Source: Lenzites betulinus | Lineage: Eukaryota; Basidiomycota; Agaricomycetes; Polyporales; Polyporaceae | NCBI GenBank assembly: GCA_022264855.1 | Contig: JABYQU010000075.1 | Coordinates: forward strand, 1 to 64,000 | DNA length: 64,000 bases | Direction of reading: 5' to 3' | Part shown: piece after piece, positions 45,900 to 58,083 of the stretch | Layout of the letters: every line of letters starts with the position of its first letter | Numbering within the stretch: the stretch's first letter is position 1 | The notes under the pieces: model-generated | Seen by the model: only the letters and a program-made list of their open reading frames with translations | Told to the model about the DNA's origin: nothing | Databases searched by the model: none | Translations under genes and position numbers: made by a program

Positions 45900-47024
45900 T
45901 GGTGCGTATGTCTCGATGCATCGCGAGCATCTGGCTGATGCACGAAACAGAGACGTGCGCTGCTTGTTGTATGCTAGAGAAGTCAAGATGCCGCCTTAAT
46001 TCCATGACAATCGGCCAGTCTTATTCTTAACAGAGTTCATGCTGCTTGGAGACCCTGCGGTCTGTCGGTTGGTGGACGCGAGTATGCTTGGACGCTGAAC
46101 AGGCCTGTCATCGTTCCACTCATCATATTGGAACGTAAACTATACTGCCACCCCAGCGACAACCAGGATGTCTCTCAGTACATCACTGACGTGATAATTA
46201 TTGTAACTCTAGGTTGCCGAATCACTAGGGGAACCGTGCCTGATATACAGGATGTTCCAAGTTCCAAGTCTCAAGTACGAGCCACCAAAAGATCGTGGTG
46301 GAGACAGTGGACGTCAGTACAGGGATGATAGATCCGGCGGTCCCGATTCCGATTCGTACTGGTGTGTATGAGATGAAATGTATGGGGTTGTGCCTGATTG
46401 TCAGCCAGCGCCGTATACACTGTGCAGAGTCCAAACTCTTGACTTAGACCAGCTTAGACTGCTATGCTGGGTGAGTTCGGAGTCGGTTCAGATACGTACA
46501 CAACTGACCAACAACTCGTGGGTAAATGATGCTTGCAGATGCCCTACATAGCGATATCTTGCTGGGAAGGCAACACATGCGTTACGGTGTGTATAAAGGC
46601 GCAGCATCACAAACCTTTTTTTTAGATCTGAATGTTCCTATCAACTGAACCCAAAGGATCTCCACATTTCGACATTTTCACCCACACGGTGCCACGACTG
46701 TCCCGTCCCGTTCTTACTCGCTTGCAATTTGCACAGTGCCGGAGCATCTGCAGCTCAGCGTAGGCGTCCTGCGGAAGATTGTGGCTACTTAGTTCAAAAA
46801 GCTCAAAAACGTCTCCAGCAGCCTACCGCTAGGAGACCATCGTGATCCTCGCATAGATGGAGCTATACACTTGCAATGCACAGCCTGCCCGTCGGCGTCG
46901 GTTTTCTCAGCAGCGCCGGCGTGTCCCAGATTGATCGCCCACTCCTCCTAGACCTCCGGGCGTCAAGGGTTGATGGGCCTGATGTGCACCATGCGGTGTG
47001 TCACCTTACTGCGATGGACTTGGA
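45900..47024. other. Intergenic stretch, no gene seen
   Basis: No coding signal. An 8-9 nt T run near 46615 is the only simple feature. It probably holds the promoter of the membrane protein gene. Confidence 0.4.
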
Positions 47025-49526
47025 ATGGACCGGCCATATTACCCCTCCGTCGTCTGTGCTTCCTCCCCAGCAAGCACACCGCTCACTCCCACCTCCGCCA
47101 CCCCCCCCCCCCCGGCCTCCGGCTCTACGGATAGTCAAGAGTTTGAACCACCTTATACCCTTTGCGAGAGGCGGGAAGACACATCTTATAGCGTGGTGAG
47201 TGCCTGTTCTGCATCAAAGTGGGCCTAGACTGGCAATTCCTGCGGACGATCGCCGTTCTGTATGGAAAGCACTTCGCGGGGCTGCATTCCCTCATCCCGC
47301 TCGCCCTATTTCCTATGATCGTGCTCCTCCCGCGTCATCGCCCACCAGATATAGTCGAATTTGAAAGAGTACGCTTCTTCGGACGTCGGGTTGAGCAGAT
47401 GCACTGCGCATTGATGAAAGTCGTACGTACGATGCTCCACAGTGCTGACCACAACTTGTATGCAGAACCAGTTTACTTAGTTGGACGATGTCGCATACGT
47501 CTCCAGCAACCTACCTATTTTGGTCCGTCATGTCATGTTTGGTGAGTATCAAGCTCTCCGAATACTCGCACCTCCATCTGACATAGAGCTGTATCGCAGC
47601 TAGGGGGGTTTCTAGTGTTCCATCTGTGGAAATTCGATCGGTTCAAGTGCATGAGGTCAGTACCCTGGTACTTGGGCTATGATTAATTCCCTAAGATCTT
47701 TCGTAGATGGGACAACGGACCATACGCTGGTGCATTCAAGCGGCTGATGACTGTGCGTGCTCGTCGTTAACCCTCGACTGCCCGTTCGACGCTACTGACA
47801 TGCCCCGCAGTACACCTATCTATTAAGTGTACCATGCATCATGACGTACTCAATAGGGTTCGCCGTGATCAAATACAAAGAGGGATTGGTTGTCCTCCCC
47901 GGGTTTGGAAGTAAGTGTTGGATCTCTCTGGCATACTTCGGCACCCCCTTATTTACACGCACTTCCAAGTCATACCCAGACCATGGCAGCTGTGGTCAGA
48001 GACGCACCAGAACGCAATTCTTCCACTGTACCTCTTGTTCACTATAGCGTGGGCTCTTGAGATGTGAGTCCGCCGATCGTCAACGTAGAAAGGGGCTAAC
48101 GCAATGTTTCAAGGGTCACACATTTGGAAGGTAAATATTTTTAGCCAAGTTCAGTGCTACACACCGCTCATTTCACATAGAGCTGTGCTTTTGGCTATTT
48201 CTCGTCAACTCGGGCTCGGTCAAGCAGGACTGGTTCCGCAGCCTATATTTCAAGACCTGGATCGGCGGCTCGCTCATTGCGGTCATTTACATGCCGCTTG
48301 TGACGGTCTTCACGCGTTCAGATCCGCTCAAGGTGCCGGCGTTGTCTCAAGTGACCTTTTCGACACCATGATACTGATGCGGGTGCAATGACAGTGCGAA
48401 GCGTTTACGTTCCTCGCTGGTAGCTTGGGCAGTTTGTCACTGACGCTCTGGTTTATCCCAATCCTGTGAGTGAGCTGCTTAGTACGCCGTTGTAGCGACG
48501 GCCGCTCACCTTCAAGGACGTAGGTGGACGTTCCCTTCCTTCCTTCAAACGCTGGTGAGCAGATCTATCAAATGGTCGATGCACGGAAGCTAAGTGCACA
48601 TTGATAGAAACACAATCACGTCGACATTCGCACCATCGTTCGGTTGACCACCTTCCACGAACTGAACGTAAGTTCGGGCATCACCTTCGCCCGCTCACAG
48701 CTGACTGGCACACCCGATTCCAGTGTCTGCGGATCGTGTTCCGACTGGCGTTCGTCTGCCCGCTGTTGGTGCTCGCCGTTGATGGCATCCGCCCCCATCA
48801 GCACATCAACGAGAGCATGTGAGCGCGCCGGTCTGAGCGGCTGTTCGGGCGTTCCGTTGCTGAATGCTACACAGGATATGGACGGAACTCCTCGCATGCA
48901 TCTCTGCGATTGGTTGTGTCATCTCCTCCGCCATCACACTCGTTGTATGTACCGCCCGTTTGCAGAGCGCCGTACAAGTCGCCGCCACTGAAACACGCCG
49001 AACAGGTTTTCTTTCCCCGCTCTGTCGAGAGCGAGCTTCAGTCGCGTAACGCGACACGAGAGAAGACGCCGTCACGCCCCGCGGTCCGCCGCGACTCCGA
49101 TCTCTCCGATGTCGACTCGCTCGCGTCCCCGTACCCGCAGAAGCAGGCCCCGTCGGCTATGTACTCTGACCCAGAAGCGCAGTCGCCTATGCACGAGTAC
49201 CCGCCCCTCGAGAGCGAGCACCAGCCCAAGAGCGCGACGCTCGAAGTCCCGTCCGGGCCGCAGCCGGTCTTCTCGCCGAACAGGCGTGCAGCGTCTGGGG
49301 TCGTGGTCCAAGGGAACGTGACGCTGACGGAACAGGCGGTGCACGCACACGGCCAGCGGATGAGCACCGTCCATCCGTTCGTGCACAACTTTACGTCACC
49401 TATCGGTGAGTGTTCGCCCGGACGGCGTGCTTGTGGGCGTTACTCACGTGTTCTGTAGACCTTATGGATGGCGCGCAGCAGATGCGGTGGTACGTGAAGC
49501 GAGAGTACGGTCGGCGCGTCGTCTAG
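47025..49526 (+). CDS. Basidiomycete multi-span membrane protein, unknown function
   Basis: Start MDRPYYPSVVCASSPAS, then a Pro/Ser/Thr-rich cytosolic head. Hydrophobic segments follow in separate exons: GLHSLIPLALFPMIVLL, a segment around MTYSIGFAVIKYKEGLVVLP, ELCFWLFLVNSGSVKQDWF then YFKTWIGGSLIAVIYMPL, CEAFTFLAGSLGSLSLTLW, IVFRLAFVCPLLVLAVDGIR and WTELLACISAIGCVISSAIT. The tail is a Ser/Pro-rich disordered region (RRDSDLSDVDSLASPYPQ), and the end is LMDGAQQMRWYVKREYG with TAG at 49524-49526. The last intron (gtgagt...ctgtag) joins in phase. The pattern of six or more spans is clear, but I cannot name the family; I recall similar uncharacterised proteins in other basidiomycetes. A 13-C homopolymer (47101-47113) lies within the first exon. 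Confidence 0.75.
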
Positions 49527-50045
49527 TCGTGTTGCGAGGCCCAGAGGCGCATGTTGTACGATCATTTCGATACCTACCATCACACTCATTGAATCGTTAT
49601 GAGATCGACAGGCGTGCGCGTCGGAGAGGCGTATGCCTCACAGTCGGTTAAGTTAAACTTACAGTATCGGCCATCGGTCATCCAACAGTCTTCGCCGATC
49701 GGCACATACTCGTTCACGTCCTCGTCCATCTCGTCCGTTGAATTCTGGTGTCTCCTATGAACTTACGCACCGCAAGCCGCGCAGGTCATATCTATAATTC
49801 GGAATCGGAGGCGTGTCGCCGTCAGTCAAATAGAGGCTGTGCAACTGCCATACTCGCAGGGCTAATACATGTACGTACATCTGATTCTCAGGGCTGCCTT
49901 TCCTTCCCTCCTCTTCCTATATCTCTCATCATACTCGACGACCTCTTGCGTTGCTTGTGCCCAACCTCCGTGTAACTCAGTGTGCGTACTGTCTGGAAAG
50001 TGGGTGTTATCGACTAAAGAAGTGTTTCTACATCAGGTTATCAGT
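49527..50045. promoter_or_regulatory. Upstream region of HET2
   Basis: No gene. An in-frame ATG at 49869 exists, but the paralogues place the start at 50046. A possible 5'UTR intron acceptor (acatcag) lies just before the ATG. Confidence 0.4.
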
Positions 50046-52581
50046 ATGCCCCGTTTCTTGAACACCTGGACAGGCATGTTCGAATGGCACAACCACCCGC
50101 AGAGAGCTCGCTATGTCATCCTCTCGCACACATGGCGATCCCCGCAAGAGGGTGGCGAACAGTCTCATGCAGACATATTGAAGCTTCAAGCGGAGGTAGC
50201 AGCTTCATCGACGCAGGTCCACTCGACTTCTGGGTCCCACGCTACGTGCGTTTTGGCGCCGATACGCGCTTCAAGAACAAAACGTACCGCGTCTTCTGGC
50301 GCTACCACCACCCGTGTGCCGTCTCCTTTCTTCTCCCACCCAAATCTCTCCGCCAAGATCGCGAAGGCTTGCGAAACCGCGCGGAACGCCGGTTTTGAAC
50401 TGCTGTGGATCGATGCATGTTGCATCGACAAGACGAGCAGCGCCGAACTCGCAGAGGCGATCAACTCGATGTACGAGTGGTACCGGCTTGCCGACGTGTG
50501 CTACGTTTTCTTGCAGGATGTTTGCGACGAGGATGTCCCTCACGAGAAAGGTTCACGGTTCCGCTCGAGTCGATGGCATACACGTGGATGGACGTTGCAG
50601 GAACTCATCGCCCCCGGACGGGTCATCTTCCTGACACAAACATGGTCCATCCTGGGCTCGAAGATCGGCCTCGCAACTACCCTCGAGAGTATCAGCGGCG
50701 TTGACTTCGCCATCCTCACCGGCGAGGCACCCGTTGACTCTGCGAGTGTTGCGCGGAGAATGTCATGGGCGGCGAGGCGTGAGACCACTCGCGTCGAGGA
50801 CCGCGCCTATTCACTCCTGGGTGTGTTTGGAGTGCATCTGGCGCCGATCTACGGCGAGGACGGGAACGCATTCCTCCGCTTGCAGCAGGAGATCCTCAAG
50901 ATTTTCCCCGACCAGACTATCTTTGCCTGGGGACACCGGTTTTCGTTCCCTGGCCTTGTCGCCTACACGCCTTCAGACTTCCGGGGATGCGGCGACATCA
51001 GCAAAATCGCCCCTGCCGACTTTGCGTCCAAACTCCAGCTTGACATCCAGGACATTCCCCCACTGCACGTTATGTTTACCCCGCAGGGCGTCCGTATCAA
51101 CCTCCTCTGCGTGGATCTCTACAAATTTCCAGACCTTGCCAAATTCATTCCCAAACTGGAACTTACTCGTGAGGAGACCTGTTGCGAAGAATGTGCGCAG
51201 TTGCCTCATGCCTATCTACTCGCCCTCCTACAGTGTCAAACCCGAGGCAATCTCATCGCACTGGCACTGCACCATCCGCCGCCAGACGTTGGAATGCCGA
51301 AGGGTTTGTGTCCGGGAACTCGCGAACTATGCGCAAAGCACTGGCTATTCGGGAAGCGTCGTTCGCACGTGTTTCCTTTGCAGGAGGAAGCACTGACGGA
51401 GATTCTGGCGCGTCCATCTCTTTCCGTCGTCGACCTATCTGTCCTTCTCTGCCTCTCGCGCCCGGAGACATTCAAGGGAAGACTCGTATACGTCTTCCGG
51501 GTGGAAGAGATCGATCTGTGGCCGAAGAACAAGCTCGACGCTGTCAAATTCGATTTCGACTCCGACTGCATCCCAGAGCTTGATGCGCAGGGTTATCACC
51601 TCTCCCCCATGACAGTCACCCACTCTTCGGGAGACAAGACAGCGATACTATTCTCGCTGTACTCGCGTTCTGTACGCCACCCCTGGACGACTAACTTACC
51701 CCGCCAAAGGATCGCGATTACTGTCTCTCTGACGCCTGCCGCCGCGGGCAGTGATTTTGGCCCCCGCAATGTCTTGACGACCTTTTCTGTTGCCAACTTC
51801 ACATGCGGCCTCTCTGAACACTCCGACAGCCCTGTCGCGTCCTCAGATCCCGCGGCAGATGGCCCGGAGTCGCCGTTCTACCTTCCTCTCTCAGCCATCG
51901 TCGACAAAGCATCCGGAGCACACTTGTCCGCGGGTACGTGCGAGCGCAAGTTTCCGACATCTGGAAGCATATTGGACCCCATGGTGGATGCGAAATTTGT
52001 GGTTTATGCGGGACCCAGTTTGCCAGAGCAGGACGACGGAATGTATGTTCGATCGCTGAGGGTGCTCCTCAGGTATCGTAGAGAAGATCAACAGCACCGC
52101 ATTTACGTCGCTGTTGAGCTGTTCGACGTTCATAAGTTCGTGGAACCGGGCGAACATCCGATAACCTCGCGGCGGCCTTCCAACTCGTGCCATACCGCCA
52201 GCGAAGAAATGACAGACACGGCCAACACCAGGTCAGCACTGGTGCAGCAGCCCACCGTCCGCACGCTGTCGGTGAGTGTCCGATTTGCTTGAACATGAAT
52301 TATTACGCTGGTCTTTGTGTCAGCTCACATACTACTCCACTCTCTAGGATACGGTAGAAAGTCTTCGCGCCGAGAATAACGACCTCAAGACGCGTTTGAA
52401 CACACTGTCCACTCAGATGGCAACCGTACTTGAACGGGTTGGACTCGCACCTGCTCCAAACAGGCAGGACGCGGATGCCGTATCGTCTTCGGACGGGCCG
52501 AAGCGGGCGCGTGAGGACGACCTGGGGGAGACACCCGTGGCCGAGTCACATTCTGCACTATGCAAGCGTGCAAAGTATTAG
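50046..52581 (+). CDS. HET-domain protein 2 (HET2)
   Basis: Exons 50046-52271 and 52348-52581 join in phase 0 over a 76-nt intron and give about 819 residues. Domain order is as in HET1: YVILSHTW at 23-30, LLWIDACCIDKTSSAEL from about 119, RGWTLQELIAP from about 180, and the DUF8212-like RRMSWAARRETTRVEDRAYS from about 237. The C-terminal extension shares blocks with HET1 and HET3 (LLALLQC, LALHHPPPD, HPWTTNLPRQRIAI, VVYAGPSLPEQ). The tail exon is distinctive: DTVESLRAENNDLKTRLNTL continues with heptad-spaced Leu and Val, a likely coiled coil, and ends in a basic stretch (GPKRARED ... CKRAKY) that could direct nuclear entry or bind partners. Tandem with HET3, about 790 bp downstream. Confidence 0.9.
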
Positions 52582-53374
52582 GTAGTAGGTGATTTCTGCT
52601 GCGCATGGTGAACGTTAGCAGAAAATGCTCACCATCACGAACAGGGCTATCGTTATTGTGTTCCCCGCGCCGCGACTGTCTTACCACCAATCCACGTGTC
52701 CACAACCTTGACTACTGAAGTTCATTCCTGTGTACCGCCCCAGTTGTCTTCGTCTCTTCGTCTTTTACGCCAGTCCTACAAGTGACTCTCGTGCGAAACT
52801 GTGTAGCTTCTGTGCGACAGTGTACGAGTTGGCGAGATGTTTACCCGCCTTTCGAGCGAAACACATATTACTGGTAGGTTTCGTAGCGACATTGCTTACG
52901 TGCATATGTTGTCTCAACTTTCATTTGTGGGCTGCCTGGAATGGCAGTCTGCCCTAGGCTCGTAAACCAGCCTCACCCTGGAAGGCAATTGTTCCTCCCG
53001 CAGGGAGGCTGGACCTACGTGAGGAGGGGTGATGCGCCCGCGCATTCCGAGAACGAATGTGACAAGATATTCAGACCGGGTACAACACTGAAATGACACA
53101 CGCCGCCGTTATACAGCACATCATACGTACGAAGTTCATGCATGCCGCGCGACGTGAGAGATGCACTGCGGCGGCGAAATCCGAAAGTTCGTCTGTCGTG
53201 CGACATCATTGATCAGATTAGTAGAGCTCACTGATGTTGGTCCTCCCCGTTCCTCATCGCTACCCCTCATCATTGAACTATAATCTTCCTAGGACTCAAC
53301 CGACAAGTGAGCGTTGCCACATGCTAACGAATGTGCGACACGCGAATATTGACATCTCAACGTAGCTCATCAGC
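52582..53374. other. Gap between HET2 and HET3
   Basis: Holds the HET2 3' end, with a small hairpin 24-54 nt after its stop, and the HET3 promoter. A branch-point-like gctaac near 53325 and acceptor cgtag at 53361-53365 suggest a 5'UTR intron in HET3. No gene is seen. Confidence 0.4.
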
Positions 53375-55708
53375 ATGCCACGTTTCCTGAACACTTGGAC
53401 GGGCGAGTTTGAGTGGCATCATAAGGCATCGGATATCCGCTACGCCATCCTATCACACACCTGGCGATCTCCACAAGACGGCGGCGAGCAAATCTACGAC
53501 GACGTCAGGAGTATACACGCCGAAATAGCCGACTATCAGCGTGGGATGCGAACGGCGATCGCATTCAAGTCTTCCTCGGATCCCCAGGATATCGTCGACG
53601 TTCTCCCCCTCTTCTTCTATCATCCCCGTGTATCCGAGAAGATCATATCTGCATGCAAAGTCGCAAGGGATGCTGGTTTCCGCCTTCTCTGGATTGACGC
53701 ATGCTGCATCGACAAAACCAGTAGTGCCGAGCTCGCGGAGGCAATCAACTCGATGTACGAATGGTATCGACTCTCTGAGATATGTTACGCCTTCCTCGAG
53801 GATGTCCCCGACGACGACGACCCCACGAGCCCAGAATCTGCATTCAGAAAAAGCCGGTGGCACACGCGCGGGTGGACGCTGCAGGAACTTATTGCCCCGT
53901 TGCGCGTCGTCTTCCTCACTAAGAGATGGAGTTTCCTAGGGTCGAAGATGGGGCTTGCGGCCACTCTTGAAAGCGTCACCCACATCAACGTCGACATCCT
54001 CACCGGCCGTGTGCCGATGGACTCGGTCAGCGTTGCGCGTCGAATGTCGTGGGCAGTACGCAGATATACGACACGCGTGGAGGACTACGCATACTCGCTT
54101 CTAGGCATATTCGGCGTGCATATGGCTCCGATCTACGGGGAGGGCGCAAACGCCTTCCTCCGTTTGCAGGACGAGATTCTTCGGACCGTCCCTGACCAGA
54201 CGATCTTCGCGCATGAGTGGGAAACTCCCCTCTCGATACCTGGTCTCTTGGCCTCATCTCCCGCTGGATTTTCAAGCTCGATATGCAGGAGCCTCGAAGT
54301 TATATCCTCCGCCAGTTTTGCGTCCCGGCTCCGTATTCGAGCCGAAGAAGTCCCACCACTGCAGGCCGTTTTAACACCCCAAGGTGTGCGCATGAGCATG
54401 CTCTGCATCCGAGTCGATCTTGCCCGTTCTGCGGACTTGGCCATATTCGTACCCGAGCTAGCGAGGAATCTAACCGCGATATGGGCGGCTTGCAATGCCT
54501 GTGCGCAGCTACCCCGAGCCCACTTGCTTGCCATCCTGCGGTGTAAAACCTCGGATGGTCTTTGTGTCGTACTGCCGCTCCATCGCCCGCCGCCCGGCCC
54601 AGAGGAAGAGAAGGGACTGTGGGTCGGCACTGGCCTGCTCTGCGTTGACCATAATCACGTGTATCCGCCGTTTCGACGGCACATTCTCACTTTGTCAGAG
54701 AGAGCTTTGGCAGAGGTTTTGGCGCCCCCGTCACTCAGGCTGTCGACTGTCGAGGTGTCCATCCTCCGTCATTCGCCAATTCATGCCATCCCCAGGGTGG
54801 TGTCGTCCAAGCAGTACATAGGCAGCACTGTCTCGTCCTTGGCGAAGAGAGCCCCCGAGGACACCATCGAGTTCGAGTTCGATCCCATCTGCGTACAAGA
54901 GTTGGACAAGCTCGGTTTCTACCTCTCACGCATTCACATCGCGCCCCCCACGCAGGACAATGTCAAGCTATCGTTCACGCTTTCTTCCCAGTCTGTATGT
55001 CGCCCATGGAGTGCTCTTTTGCCGCGTCAAACAATTGCAATCACTCTTTCCTTCACACCCCGCGTTATTGTATCCCGTAGGATCTCAGCCAATGCCAAGG
55101 TCGTCGTCTCCATCACCAACTCTGTCGCAGGCCCTCCGGACACCCTCGGCACTGATCCAACGTTGCCCTCCGACTCGCCCTTCGCCCTTCCTTCCTCCGT
55201 CATCGTCGATGAACCATCAGGCGCATATCTGAGCGAGGGCGTGTCCACGTTTGAGTACAGAGCGACGGAACCCATCACGGCCCTAGCTATCGCCGAGTTC
55301 GCAGTGTATGCTGGCATGCCTGCACCGGATCGGGAACCGGGCCCGTTCATTCGACGGCTGAGACTGTCTCTACAGCTCTCCATGGGCTCGCTCGAACGCC
55401 GGCCTCACTACGACTGCGTCCAGATCGTTGTGGAGATGTCTGACATACATGTGTTCGTCAAGCCGCGCAGTACTCATGCGCCCACGGACGTCCCTAGCTC
55501 GCGCGCAAGTAACAACATGGACAGCAAGCCTAAGGATGCCCATGGCGCCGGCTTGGCCTCAGCACCCACTGCGGTAGGTGCTACATAACAATGATATGCA
55601 TATTATACTAACATCCCTGCGTCATCCTAGGGAAGCTCACGCCCCGAAAAGTCCACAGTTCAACAATTCTTCCGGGGGAGTCGGAGAATCGACACGAAGT
55701 CAAAGTAG
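53375..55708 (+). CDS. HET-domain protein 3 (HET3)
   Basis: Exons 53375-55573 and 55631-55708 join in phase 0 across a 57-nt intron containing the branch motif ACTAAC, and encode about 758 residues. HET blocks: YAILSHTW at 23-30, LLWIDACCIDKTSSAEL from about 105, RGWTLQELIAP from about 166. The DUF8212-like part is RRMSWAVRRYTTRVEDYAYS then LLGIFGVHMAPIYGEG from about 222. The linker after YAILSHTW is shorter than in HET1 and HET2 (about 14 residues fewer). The extension keeps LPRQTIAITLSFTP and FAVYAGMPAPD. The tail (GSSRPEKSTVQQFFRG...) matches the end of the HET1 tail (STTVQFLQRL), not HET2. Next downstream is Y2 on the opposite strand. Confidence 0.9.
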
Positions 55709-56495
55709 ATGCCCAGAGGACACTGGCAGGTGCACGGCCGTCGAGGCAACTTCTGCCCAACACCTGATATTATACCCCTCCCATGTACCGCAACTTTAAC
55801 AAGCTGAACAAAATTTCTATGATCAGAACACTGCTTGCAGTGGCACTGCTAATTCTCGTGATATGACGCAGGCGGCCATGAGTCGTGTTGGCACTGGCAG
55901 TAATAGTAATGGTGTGCGACGAAGGTCCGACCAAGCTGTGCATGGCGGTTGAGACAGCTGGCAGAAGCAGAGAGCGCGAGGCATAGGTACAGGTTCTAGC
56001 GGCTATGCGACCTTCTATGGTCCCAAAGCCAATACAGGGCCGGGGTCAATATATCATCCCAACTCCCCGTCTTCAACGAGACTCTTCTACCCTGACGGTC
56101 CCTCAAGCTTTCTCTCCCACATCTTTCTTTGTTCTTCCTCTTCTCTGATATTGCCGTCCATCTGGATCTGCTCGTGAGCCAGACGAGCTAGAGGTTGTCA
56201 TCGGAGAGATGGTCATGGACGGCGTTGAGCGACCTTGGAATATACTTACGAGGCAGACCCGAGAGGAGCGACGGGAGGGAGGCGGCGGGTCGCATTCGAC
56301 ATCTCGCAAACGTGCAAAGCACTAGCTGCGTGTTTACCACAAATTTGTTTGATGAAGACGATCCGTGTCCGGCAATGCCATGTTCAAGGGAGCAGCAGAG
56401 TCGTCGCAGTTCTGCCAGTGGTGCAGATCTTGTGACGGTCGAGGCAAAATACACATTTGTACATTCACGTAACGAGAACCATGTATACACTGCTA
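55709..56495. other. Gap between convergent HET3 and Y2
   Basis: No supported gene. Short frames on both strands at 56103-56539 look like chance. Confidence 0.4.
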
Positions 56496-58083
56496 TCAGC
56501 ACGATCCATACATCCTCTGAGCCGCTACAACACTGTTGACATTGCTATACCACATCATACACACACGACTATATCGTGACATCCATGACATCCCGCAGGG
56601 GACCTGCCCTGTCCATTCCGATTGTCCTCTCCATATCATCGACTGGGGTCCTGTCCATATCATCGACTGGGTGCTGTCCATATCGACTGGGGTGTCCAAC
56701 GGCGCGTGCGTGCAGCGACAGATGCCCCAGCCCAAGCGTAGCAGTACTCCGCACCCCGCACCGCCTGCTCGAGCGCGCCCCGAGATGGCAAGGTTCGCCA
56801 AACACACCTCAAAGCGCACAGGTGCACACGTCCTCGGGGTGCGCGGAATGGTATAAGCGCTCTTTACGCCGCGGGGACGGGTACCGTGGCATGCTGCGTG
56901 GGTTCCATGACTGTGCCTACGACCGCGGGCAAATGGGTCAATCATTCCGTGGTTATGCACGAGCGCATCTCTTGTACGGACGGATCGCGTACCTGACTCA
57001 ATACTGGTGAGGGTTTCTGCTTCCAAACGGGTGGATGACTCCGTCGTATGGTGTTCCAAGCCGAATTCGGAGGTGGTGGTAAGCACGTACTCGGATTCGG
57101 GCGTCACAGATGTAGAAGTCAAGTCGGAGTCTACCGGGCTGTCGGCAGCCGTCACGGTCTCCCTGGTAGCGTCAGACGGGAGAGATGTAGGTGGGGCGGA
57201 CGCAATTACGGGCCTGCGTAGATCAGGAAGATCGGTAGTCGGGAGGCCCGGGGTGGACACCGCGCTCGTGATCTGAGACCTCTGCTGCCACAACGCATGC
57301 TGGGTTATAAAATCGACTAAGAGCACAGATGTGCACCCACCTGACGTTCCTTGTTTATACGATGATGCGCTCGCTGCATATGCAGAGCTAGATGAGTGTG
57401 CGGGACGGGTGAACATGAACAGTGTATACGATACTCACCTTGTACTCTTTGTAGTACTGATTTGCCGCGTCGGGGTCGCGATTAAGAAGCTCCTCCCATT
57501 CTGTGCGTTTCTGCTCGCTGAGATCAAGTATAGAGGCTCGCTGACCATCATCTACATGAAATGGGCCCCTGCGATTGTCCGGATCGCGATGCATCCATCG
57601 CTCGTCGATTGTTGCGTTCGAGGAAAAGGGGTATGCGATGAGCCACGCATTCGGCTTGCACCACTCGGGGGATGTGTGGATGTGGGGCGGCAGACAAAGG
57701 CGAGCATGGAGTTGACGATGGGGAGATACAGGAGCACAGAAGAGTCGAAGAATTGACGGGAGTCGTGAGATGTCCGACTCGTCCCTAAAGGTATCCATAA
57801 GGCAGATTGTGTGTTTCCTCCACGGTTTGCGAGCCGCAGAAGGGCGCAGGTGCCGTTGCCGTGATCCTAGATGGATGATCACAGCGGGATGTGTATCCGG
57901 TTTTCCGTTGTAAGCAGGGCCATTGGTTGCAAGACGGACAAAGGTGAATGGAGTCTCATGAATCGCACATATGTCGCCCGGGAGAAGAGACGTATTTTCC
58001 ACGGGAACGTACTGGTCTGTGTTCGGGATATGGCATCGTGTACAGTCTCCGGAATCTCCGAGGGGAGCAGCATCGTCGGTCAT
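56496..58083 (-). CDS. Y2: unknown protein family Y, copy 2
   Basis: Exon 1 is 58083-57439 (215 codons, start MTDDAAPLGDSGDCTRC). The frame stays open a further 39 nt upstream only by way of GTG, so ATG at 58083 is chosen. It aligns with Y1 through GDICAIHETP, HPAVIIHLGS, HTICLMDTF, LRLFCAPVSPH, HTSPEWCKPNAWLIAY and WEELLNRDPDAANQ, and ends at the same EYK-intron boundary. A 33-nt micro-exon at 57373-57341 (RAHHRINKERQ) is possible and would match the basic second exon of Y1. The last exon, 57299-56496, is Ser/Thr-rich and then low-complexity, and includes three tandem copies of a 23-24 nt unit. Function is unknown. Exon 1 is well supported; the last exon is less so and may end earlier. Confidence 0.7.
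56630..56694. repeat. Three tandem copies of a 23-24 bp unit
   Basis: The unit TCCATATCATCGACTGGGG begins at 56630, 56654 and, with a 3-nt deletion, at 56677. It lies in the last putative exon of Y2. Confidence 0.8.

Noticed and set aside
49038..49388. Minus-strand frames opposite the tail of the membrane protein gene
   Set aside because: They mirror a real plus-strand exon with in-phase splices at both ends.
49869..50045. In-frame N-terminal extension of HET2 with a signal-peptide-like hydrophobic run
   Set aside because: HET1 and HET3 start at MPRFLNTW without it, and a splice acceptor-like site lies just before that ATG; the extension is most likely untranslated sequence.
52605..52635. 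Hairpin ATGGTGA...TCACCAT just after the HET2 stop, considered as a terminator
   Set aside because: A 7-bp stem in a eukaryotic 3' region is weak evidence; intrinsic terminators do not apply.
56500..56860. Short tandem repeats considered as a CRISPR-like array
   Set aside because: Units are directly adjacent without spacers, and the organism is eukaryotic.
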